Shown here in pieces: positions 8,509 to 15,716 of a stretch of 64,000 nucleotides of DNA. The stretch covers positions 44,069 to 108,068 of the forward strand of contig ONKQ01000002.1 in the NCBI GenBank assembly GCA_900318465.1, in the 5' to 3' direction. The notes beneath the pieces were generated by a model. The model made no database searches, was not told the DNA's origin, and worked only from the letters and a program-made list of their open reading frames with translations. The stretch comes from an uncultured Bacteroidales bacterium (lineage in GTDB: Bacteria; Bacteroidota; Bacteroidia; Bacteroidales; F082). The position numbers and the translations under genes are program-made. Positions within the stretch are counted from its first letter, which is position 1, and the number at the start of each line of letters is the position of its first letter.

Positions 8509-9843
8509 ATGAAAACGAGAATTTTGGTTGTTGAAGACGATGCTGCATTCGGCACGATGATGCAGACGTGGCTGAAGAAAAACGGCTATGATGCTGTATT
8601 GGCCTCGCGTTACGAACAGGCAAAAATCGAGATTTCAGCTCAGCCTTTCAACTTGATTATCACCGATTTGCGCCTTCCTGATGGTGACGGTATCCTGTTG
8701 ATGACTTGGGTGCGCGAGAAGATGAGGAGCACGGTGCCCATCATCGTGATGACGGGATATGCTGAGGTGCAGACCGCTGTTTCGGCGATGAAGCTCGGCG
8801 CCTTCGACTACCTGAAGAAACCCATCAATCCCAGCGTGTTGGAAGAGAAAATTGTGGCGGCACTTGAGTCGTCGGAAGAGGAGTCGGCTGAGACCTTCAT
8901 GCCAGCCAAGAAACAGTGGGTGAGGGGAAATAGTCGGGCCATCCAGAAACTATACAAGCATGTGGAGTTGGTCGCCCCGACCAAGTTCTCTGTCCTTATC
9001 CTCGGTGAGAGCGGCACGGGCAAGGAATACATCGCCCGCATGATCCACGACCTGAGCCAATACAAGGACGGCCCCTTCGTTCCGGTTGATTGTGGTAGTC
9101 TTTCCAAAGAGTTGGCTCCCAGCGAGTTGTTTGGTCATCTGAAAGGCTCGTTCACTTCGGCCATTGCCGACAAGAAAGGCGTTTTCGAGCAAGCCAAGGG
9201 TGGCACGGTGTTTCTTGACGAGGTGGGCAATCTGCCTTACGAGGTGCAGATGCAACTGCTTCGGGCCTTGCAGGAACAGAAAGTGCGTCCGGTAGGTTCA
9301 GCCACTGATATCAATGTGGATGTGCGCATACTTGCCGCCACCAATGAGGATTTGGAACACGCCATAGAAGAGGGGCGTTTCCGTCAGGATTTGTTCCATC
9401 GTATCAACGAGTTTGCCATTGAGGTGCCGCCGTTGCGCGACCGCCTTGAGGATTTCGACGAGTTTATGGCGTTCTTCATCCGTCAGGCTAATGAGGAGTT
9501 GGGAAAGAATGTGAAAGGCATCACCCCTGAGGCGTCGGAACAATTGAAGAAACAACGTTGGAACGGCAATTTGCGTGAGTTGCGCAATGTGGTGCGCCGT
9601 TGTGTGCTTTTTGCCGACGGCGAGAACATTGACTTGGACGATTTGCCGGTTTTCACCATGCCTGTAAAGAAATCCTCGAATGAAGCCGTCGATGATTGGG
9701 CCTTGCGTCCCGACCACGAAAAGGAACAGATTGTTGCGGCACTGCAAAAGGCACGTGGCAACAAGACCGTGGCAGCCAAACTCTTGCAAATCGACCGCAA
9801 GACCTTGTATAACAAGATGCACCTTTATGGGATTGAGCTGTGA
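8509..9843 (+). CDS. NtrC-family response regulator (REC-AAA-Fis)
   Basis: 444-residue regulator with three domains: receiver (residues 1-120, phospho-acceptor Asp53 in IITDLRLPDGDG), sigma-54-type AAA+ domain (Walker A GESGTGKE at 166-173, Walker B GGTVFLDEVGNL, residues 140-375) and a C-terminal Fis-type helix-turn-helix (KTVAAKLLQIDRKTLYNKM). In the family a GAFTGA loop contacts sigma-54; here the loop reads GSFTSA (213-218), departing at two positions. No cognate kinase is adjacent; the nearest histidine kinase (15717-18164) is a hybrid with its own receiver. The role as transcription regulator is sure, sigma-54 dependence is not. Confidence 0.93.
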   Translation: MKTRILVVEDDAAFGTMMQTWLKKNGYDAVLASRYEQAKIEISAQPFNLIITDLRLPDGDGILLMTWVREKMRSTVPIIVMTGYAEVQTAVSAMKLGAFDYLKKPINPSVLEEKIVAALESSEEESAETFMPAKKQWVRGNSRAIQKLYKHVELVAPTKFSVLILGESGTGKEYIARMIHDLSQYKDGPFVPVDCGSLSKELAPSELFGHLKGSFTSAIADKKGVFEQAKGGTVFLDEVGNLPYEVQMQLLRALQEQKVRPVGSATDINVDVRILAATNEDLEHAIEEGRFRQDLFHRINEFAIEVPPLRDRLEDFDEFMAFFIRQANEELGKNVKGITPEASEQLKKQRWNGNLRELRNVVRRCVLFADGENIDLDDLPVFTMPVKKSSNEAVDDWALRPDHEKEQIVAALQKARGNKTVAAKLLQIDRKTLYNKMHLYGIEL

Positions 9844-9850
9844 TTTGGAT

Positions 9851-9976
9851 AAGTAGATGAGTAGCAAAAGTTTACATATTGGACACGAGACTACGAGACT
9901 GCGGGACTACGAGGTATTGGCTTGTCTCGAAGTCTCGAAGTCCCGTGTCCCGAAGTCAAAAGATAATGCAGTTTAA
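9851..9976. repeat. Dispersed intergenic repeat, copy 1
   Basis: 126-bp element between the NtrC and AAA-ATPase genes, starting AAGTAGATGAG and ending AAAAGATAATGCAGTTTAA. A second copy lies at 61801-61919. The centre is an imperfect long palindrome: left arm GGACACGAGACTACGAGACT, right arm the near-complement ending AGTCCCGTGTCC, with reiterated CGAAGTC/CGAGACT words. No coding capacity; probably a MITE-like or REP-like element. Confidence 0.75.
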
Positions 9977-9988
9977 ATAAATAACGTC

Positions 9989-11572
9989 ATGGGTACTTAT
10001 ATCAATATCGGAAATGTTGGATTTCAAAGCGTAAGGAATGGAGAATTTGTTGACAAGTCAGGTCTTGTTGCTATTGTCAACAATTCACTTTTCACCGAGC
10101 GACGTTTCAGTTGTGTTTCGCGCAGCCGTCGTTTCGGCAAGTCGGTGGCGGCCAAGATGTTGTGCGCCTACTATGACCACTCATGCGATTCTCGCGCCCT
10201 ATTTGCCGACCTTGAGATTGCCTCCGACCCATCGTTTGAGAAGCATTTGAACAAGTACCCTGTCATTTTCCTTGACCTTACAAGTTTCATTTCCGAAAAG
10301 AACGACAACAGCATAGTGGACAAGATGGATGCTGCTTTGCTGGCTGATGTCGGCAAGGCGTATCCTGACATTAAGGCGGAAGATGGCGACAGGCTGATGG
10401 ACTATCTGCTTCGGGTGAGTGAAGCCAAGGGCGAACAGTTCATTTTTGTCATAGACGAATGGGATGCCATCTGCCGCGAGTTCGCGCCCGGCACTGAGGT
10501 CATGGATCGCTATGTCGGTTGGCTGAGGAGGATGTTCAAGAGCCAAGACGCGGTTCGCGTATTTGCCGGAGTCTACATGACGGGTATCCTGCCCATCAAG
10601 AAGTATAAGACGCAATCGGCTATGAACAACTTCATCGAGTATTCGATGGTGGAGCCAAGGAAAATGGCTTCTTATTTTGGTTTCACTAAAGACGAAGTGA
10701 AGGCCTTGGCCGAAAAGCATGGAATGGACTTCGATGAGTTGGAGAAATGGTATGACGGCTATCAGATAGGCGATGACCAGTCTATTTTCAATCCCAACTC
10801 GGTGATGCAAGCCGTCGATTCAGGACGTTGCCGTAGTTTTTGGGCCTCAACTGCCTCCTACGATACCGTGGCGCATTACATCCAAATGAACTACGAAGGG
10901 CTGAAGGACGATGTGGTGCGAATGCTGGCGGGTGAACGTTGTGCCGTTGACCCCACCGGATTCCAAAACGACATGTCGGTCATCCAATCGAAGGATGATG
11001 TGCTGACGGTGCTTATCCACTTGGGTTACCTGTCCTACGACTGGAAAGAGAGCGAGTGTTACATTCCCAACAAGGAGGTGGCGGGCGAGATGGTCAATGC
11101 CGTCAAGTTGAACAATTGGAGCCATGTCGCCAATGCCATCGAAAAGTCGAAGCAGTTGCTGCGCGCTACGATTGAAGGCAATGAAGAGGCTGTGGCTCGA
11201 GGTGTTGACGTGGCTCACGACGAGAACACGAGCATCCTGAGCTACAACGACGAGAACTCGTTGGCCTGTGTGCTGAGCATCGCCTACTATTACGCATCCA
11301 ACGACTACATCATCCACCGTGAGCTGGCATCGGGCAAGGGCTTTGCAGATTTGGTGCTCATCCCGCGCAAAAACGTCGCTTCACCTGCCATTGTCATAGA
11401 ACTGAAATACGACAAGGCCGTGAACACCGCTATCGAACAAATCAAGCAAAGGCAATACCCCGCCAAGGTCTCGCAATACACTGACAACCTGTTGCTCGTG
11501 GGCATCACCTACGAGCGCGACACCAAACAACACAGGTGCTGCATTGAGAGGGTTGGTGTAAAGTTAGAATGA
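9989..11572 (+). CDS. AAA-ATPase-like / PD-(D/E)XK nuclease family protein
   Basis: 527-residue protein of the widespread Bacteroidetes family combining an N-terminal AAA-ATPase_like domain (pfam09820 type) with a C-terminal PD-(D/E)XK nuclease-like domain (PDDEXK_9). A degenerate P-loop reads SRSRRFGKSV (about residues 46-55), a Walker-B-like FIFVIDEWD follows near 158, and the C terminus shows the core pattern GFADLVLIPR then VIELKYDKA. These genes are multi-copy and patchily distributed, suggesting mobility; function is unproven. It stands alone behind a dispersed repeat element and ahead of a structured RNA region. Confidence 0.88.
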   Translation: MGTYINIGNVGFQSVRNGEFVDKSGLVAIVNNSLFTERRFSCVSRSRRFGKSVAAKMLCAYYDHSCDSRALFADLEIASDPSFEKHLNKYPVIFLDLTSFISEKNDNSIVDKMDAALLADVGKAYPDIKAEDGDRLMDYLLRVSEAKGEQFIFVIDEWDAICREFAPGTEVMDRYVGWLRRMFKSQDAVRVFAGVYMTGILPIKKYKTQSAMNNFIEYSMVEPRKMASYFGFTKDEVKALAEKHGMDFDELEKWYDGYQIGDDQSIFNPNSVMQAVDSGRCRSFWASTASYDTVAHYIQMNYEGLKDDVVRMLAGERCAVDPTGFQNDMSVIQSKDDVLTVLIHLGYLSYDWKESECYIPNKEVAGEMVNAVKLNNWSHVANAIEKSKQLLRATIEGNEEAVARGVDVAHDENTSILSYNDENSLACVLSIAYYYASNDYIIHRELASGKGFADLVLIPRKNVASPAIVIELKYDKAVNTAIEQIKQRQYPAKVSQYTDNLLLVGITYERDTKQHRCCIERVGVKLE

Positions 11573-11601
11573 AAAAAGCACTTTAAGTTGGAAATTATCT
11601 T

Positions 11602-11609
11602 TATATTTG
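11602..11609 (+). promoter_or_regulatory. Promoter -7 box ahead of structured leader RNA
   Basis: TATATTTG matches TAnnTTTG exactly and points toward the structured region and the DUF4091 gene. Predicted transcription would begin near 11616, leaving roughly 290 bases before the ATG at 11907. Confidence 0.5.
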
Positions 11610-11694
11610 CAAACGATAAACGAAAGTCTAACCAAACAATTATCGAATGAATAAAGCGCATTAGGCGCATCTAACAGAATACGAAATAATTACA

Positions 11695-11862
11695 GATAGC
11701 ACTTGTTGCTGTTCTTGAAACCCATTTACCACTTTTTCCCTTTTGGGACACCTATCAAGGACAAGTTACAAAATGCCGTGCTGCACGGCGTGGAATAACT
11801 TGTTAGATAGGTGGGCGTGGTAACCCGGGTTTCGAGCAAGAAATGGATTCCACGCTTTTTTT
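11695..11862 (+). ncRNA. Structured RNA, 6S-like rod or terminator-bearing leader
   Basis: In the 334-base gap before the DUF4091 gene, nested stems make a rod: CTTG 11702/CAAG 11840, CTTGAAACCC 11714-11723 with GGGTTTCGAG 11827-11836, a large central bubble with a small TCCC/GGGA hairpin on the 5' side, then CACCTATC 11749-11756 with GATAGGTG 11806-11813, ACAAGTTA/TAACTTGT, and GCCGTG/CACGGC at the tip. Closing stem, bubble and apical stem are the 6S RNA plan. An alternative helix, GCGTGGAAT 11788-11796 or GCGTGG 11815-11820 with ATTCCACGC 11847-11855 followed by seven Ts, acts as a terminator and is incompatible with the rod. It may therefore be a 6S-like RNA or a switching 5' leader; family membership is unproven. 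Confidence 0.5.
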
Positions 11863-11906
11863 GTCAATAGAAAACATAAAATAAGTATAACTAAAAAAAT
11901 AACACT

Positions 11907-14900
11907 ATGAAAAAGAGGATTTTACAAGTGAAATGGACGAAAAGAATCATCTTGATTGCCCTGCTGCTTGCTGGGGCGGGAATGATGAATGTGTATGCAA
12001 ATGAATCAACTGCATCCAATGTATCTTATTCTATTGTATGTGATTGGCCTATTCATGGGAATGGGTCTGGAAGTATCGCTGCCAATGTTACTTCAGCAAA
12101 TGCAGGTGACCTAATAACTCTTACCGCTTCTCCATCGACTAATTGCGGTTTTATTTCGGTAGAGAATTGGATTGTTACTGATGGGAACAATAATTCTATC
12201 ATTGTTACTCCAGATGTCGATGATCCTAACAGGGGTACTTTCATTATGCCAGCCAGCAATGTAACAGTTACGGCATCGTTTTTTAGGAGTTTCCTGCTCT
12301 TTGCAATATTTGAAGATTATATGACCTCTGAGGAAAGGGTTCCAAAAAGAGAGCATAATACAGGTACTTTTTATTATGACAACGTAGAGAGTCTTCAATT
12401 ACCACATTATGAAGATCTTTGGAATAAAACATGGTATTATGGAGGTAATATGTATAGAACAGATGGTTATATATTTTTAGCTCAAAATGAGAAAGAGGGC
12501 TTTCAGTTATTTTTCCGTGAGCAGGACAAGGAACGAAATCTAAGAATTGAGGTCGAACCGTTTTTGAATTCTCAAGGTGAAGAATTGCAGCATTCGGTTT
12601 ATTGGGAGGAATTTTTCTGGGTTGAAAATGTTTGGGGGCCAGGTGAGATTATTAATGATATGGACTCGTTGGCAGAAGCACTGGTTCCTTATAATGGTGA
12701 AACCCACAAGACATCGGTAGGTCATAATAAGGTATTCTTTATCGAACTAGAGTCTACAAAAAACCAAACTCCAGGTTATTATGTCTCTACCATTACCGCT
12801 TACGATGGAAATGAAGTTTTAGCTACTCGAACGATTCATGCCAAGATTTGGAATTTTGCTTTGCCAGAAAATCATTATTCGGATGTGGTAATGGGGCTTT
12901 ATAATTGCAATTCAAGTTATAAGGGTACAAGTAGTTTATTCAGATTGAATGGTATCAATGTGGATGCACAGGGGAATATTGCAGAAAGTGATTTACCCGC
13001 TGCCAAACAAATATTGGATGGTTATCACGAGTGTTTGCTCGAACATGGTGTGAGCACATTCGAAATTCCCCGTTGGAAGATGGCTGATGACCCCAAAGCC
13101 GCAGAACTGATAATGGCTGACCCTCGCCGTAGAGTATTCGCTGTACCGGTGAACCCAACGGACGCAACTTACTTTAATGGAAGTGGATTCACTCCTTATG
13201 CACAAGAGGTTATTGCCAACTATAAGAATTTAGCTTATGACAATCCTTTCTTGAGAGACAAAGCTTATTTCTATCTTATGGATGAAATATCTGCGAATGA
13301 AGGGACTGAGGCTTCATTGAGTGCGATATCAAACAACCTTGCCACTTTATGGCCATGCTATCATGCTGTGGTGACTTTTAATGAAGAAAATGGTGGCTAT
13401 AGCGAAAAAATTTCCATTTTGGAAGGGAAAACGGACATTCTATGCCCTAATCAGGGATTGTTTGATCCGTATCCAGCAGGTGTGCAATCCGAGCAATATG
13501 CTCTAAAACAATCAAATTTTGAAGATTTCATTGACCGAGAGAATCATCCAGACCGTTTTCGTACTTGGCGCTACGAGGTTGATGGTCAAAGTGGAAGTAC
13601 GCAATGCTGGATTAGTAGATTGGCAGTGCCTGGCATAATGCGGCGTATTGTCTTTTGGCAACAGTATCGTATGAACAGTGATGGATGGCTGCAATGGAAT
13701 TGCGCCTATTTGCCAAATGATTGGACAAAAAAGAAGTTGTATGCTAATGGTGATGCGAAAGTGAACGGTGATGGAGTATTACTATATCCTGGAACAATGT
13801 TCGGGCAAAGTGCCGAAACACCAATTGTTTCCTTACGTCTCAAACAGCTTTATGCAGGCATTGAGGACTACGATTATCTCCGATTGGCTAAAGAATTTCT
13901 TTCCGAAAGTGCTGTCGATGATACATACGAGTTACATTATTTAAATACTACCGTAGATTGTCGTTTTTTGAATAGATTAGCCCCTTATGGTTATTATAGA
14001 GGATATACGAGTATAGAATTGCATCGGGCTCGATACAAATTAGGTGAGCGTTTAAGTGCCGCCAACACCGAGCACGATTGGGGCGAATGGCAAACCGCCG
14101 TGCTTCCCGATGAAACCCACAATGGCTTGGAAATCCGTGCTTGCTCGCATTGCGGCACTCAGGAAAGTCGCCCGAAGACTTATTCTTCCCTGTACCGTTT
14201 CGTGGGAACGGAAAACAACCAATGGGCGAACCTCAACAACTGGGCCAACAATCCCGAAACACTTCCCGCACCTGGTGAAGCCGTGGTCATTGCCCATGAT
14301 TGCGAAATCAAGAGCAATACAACCCAGTTTTATGTCGTTGTGAATGACGGATTCAGCTTGACCATTAATGACGGATTCACGCTTACTTCACAGCGTATCA
14401 CTACAGAGGGGAATGCTCAAGTAATCGTTGAGGACGGTGCACAACTCAAAACCATGAGCGAGGGCGTTCAGGCCACGGTGAAGAAAAACATCGCACCTCA
14501 TAACGGCACTGGTGGATGGTATTTCGTTTCCACCTCTCTTGCCTCGGATGTCGTGCCCAGCACGAGCAACAATATCGTTTCTTCCACGGCAGGCAATTAC
14601 GACCTTTATTTGTTCGACCAAAGCGAAAACCTTGAATGGCGCAACTACAAGGTTCATGGTTTCAACCTCGAAAACGGCAAAGGCTATCTCTATGCCAATA
14701 GCGATGAGGATGTGAGCCTCGAATTTGCGGGTACGACCAACGGAAATGCTGAAAAGGGGTTCGGACTTGTCTACGATGCCAATGCGGAGTTTGCCGGCTG
14801 GAACTTGGTGGGCAATCCTTATCCATGCAATGTCTATGCTGACAAGAGTTATTACGTATTGGATGAGAGTGGCTCCGTCATTGAACCGAATACGGTTTCA

Positions 14901-15629
14901 AGCAGCATAGCCATCGCCCCCTGTACGGGCATTATGGTGAAGGCTGAAACCACCGATGAAACGGTCACTTTCAGTAAGACTGCTCCTGAAACGCAAGGCC
15001 AAAACAAAGGCTCATTGCAAATTGCAGTGGCGCGAGCTAACACACGCGACAACTCCATTCAGGACAAGGCCATCGTGAGCTTCAATGCGGGTGATGAGTT
15101 GGAAAAGTTCTTCTTTAATGAGGACAATGCGAAACTTTACATTCCGCAAGGCAACAGGGACTTTGCCATTGCCTGCTCTGAAAAATCGGGCGAAATGCCG
15201 CTTAACTTCAAGGCCGTGAAGGATGGCATCTACACCCTTTCGGTGAATCCAGACAATGTGGATTTGGATTACCTGCACCTTATTGATAACCTTACAGGCG
15301 TGGATGTGGATCTGCTGCAAACGCCTGCATATAGTTTCACGGCCAAAACGACTGACTACACATCGCGTTTCCGCTTGGTGTTTTTCGCCAACGACGCTTC
15401 CTCAGACCCAGCATCCGATGCGCCTTTTGCTTTCATCAGCAATGGGAACATCATCGTTTTTGGCGCGGAGGATGGTGCTGTGTTGCAGATTGTAGATGTG
15501 TTGGGGCGCGTGTTGATTAGTAGAGATGCGGCCCGCATTGTTTCTACCAATGAGATGGCACAGGGCGTGTATGTCTTGCGTTTGGTTGAGGGCGAGAATG
15601 TTAGGACGCAGAAAATCGCCATTAAATAA
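11907..15629 (+). CDS. T9SS-secreted DUF4091 (glycoside-hydrolase-like) protein
   Basis: 1240-residue secreted protein. Order: signal peptide (residues 1-31, ending MNVYA), an InlB-type bacterial repeat domain (about 45-130, GSGSIAANVTS to NVTVTASF), a beta domain, a large DUF4091 region (about 320-710, ending LKQLYAGIEDYDYLRLA), a short Cys-containing module (EHDWGEWQ to CSHCGTQ), a beta-rich region and a C-terminal T9SS type A sorting domain (final 70 residues, QIVDVLGR then GVYVLRLVEGENV). DUF4091 is found in TIM-barrel glycoside-hydrolase-like proteins; substrate unknown. Base usage shifts sharply near 14050: the front two thirds are AT-rich, the tail is GC-richer like its chromosomal neighbours, suggesting a mosaic gene. 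Exported to the surface by T9SS by inference. Confidence 0.85.
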   Translation: MKKRILQVKWTKRIILIALLLAGAGMMNVYANESTASNVSYSIVCDWPIHGNGSGSIAANVTSANAGDLITLTASPSTNCGFISVENWIVTDGNNNSIIVTPDVDDPNRGTFIMPASNVTVTASFFRSFLLFAIFEDYMTSEERVPKREHNTGTFYYDNVESLQLPHYEDLWNKTWYYGGNMYRTDGYIFLAQNEKEGFQLFFREQDKERNLRIEVEPFLNSQGEELQHSVYWEEFFWVENVWGPGEIINDMDSLAEALVPYNGETHKTSVGHNKVFFIELESTKNQTPGYYVSTITAYDGNEVLATRTIHAKIWNFALPENHYSDVVMGLYNCNSSYKGTSSLFRLNGINVDAQGNIAESDLPAAKQILDGYHECLLEHGVSTFEIPRWKMADDPKAAELIMADPRRRVFAVPVNPTDATYFNGSGFTPYAQEVIANYKNLAYDNPFLRDKAYFYLMDEISANEGTEASLSAISNNLATLWPCYHAVVTFNEENGGYSEKISILEGKTDILCPNQGLFDPYPAGVQSEQYALKQSNFEDFIDRENHPDRFRTWRYEVDGQSGSTQCWISRLAVPGIMRRIVFWQQYRMNSDGWLQWNCAYLPNDWTKKKLYANGDAKVNGDGVLLYPGTMFGQSAETPIVSLRLKQLYAGIEDYDYLRLAKEFLSESAVDDTYELHYLNTTVDCRFLNRLAPYGYYRGYTSIELHRARYKLGERLSAANTEHDWGEWQTAVLPDETHNGLEIRACSHCGTQESRPKTYSSLYRFVGTENNQWANLNNWANNPETLPAPGEAVVIAHDCEIKSNTTQFYVVVNDGFSLTINDGFTLTSQRITTEGNAQVIVEDGAQLKTMSEGVQATVKKNIAPHNGTGGWYFVSTSLASDVVPSTSNNIVSSTAGNYDLYLFDQSENLEWRNYKVHGFNLENGKGYLYANSDEDVSLEFAGTTNGNAEKGFGLVYDANAEFAGWNLVGNPYPCNVYADKSYYVLDESGSVIEPNTVSSSIAIAPCTGIMVKAETTDETVTFSKTAPETQGQNKGSLQIAVARANTRDNSIQDKAIVSFNAGDELEKFFFNEDNAKLYIPQGNRDFAIACSEKSGEMPLNFKAVKDGIYTLSVNPDNVDLDYLHLIDNLTGVDVDLLQTPAYSFTAKTTDYTSRFRLVFFANDASSDPASDAPFAFISNGNIIVFGAEDGAVLQIVDVLGRVLISRDAARIVSTNEMAQGVYVLRLVEGENVRTQKIAIK

Positions 15630-15680
15630 TTTCGATCTGTAGGGGCGAACCTATGTGTCCGCCTTATACAAAGCAATTTC

Positions 15681-15715
15681 ATTGTAGGGCTGTCACACCG
15701 AGGCGGCCCTACAAT
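15681..15715. terminator. Bidirectional terminator-like palindrome
   Basis: ATTGTAGGGC (15681-15690) and GCCCTACAAT (15706-15715) form a perfect 10-bp stem between two convergent genes. Its left arm and adjoining bases share the 13-mer TTGTAGGGCTGTC with a longer palindrome at 53073-53136, so this is also a dispersed element. It lacks a strong T run. Confidence 0.55.
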
Positions 15716-15716
15716 C

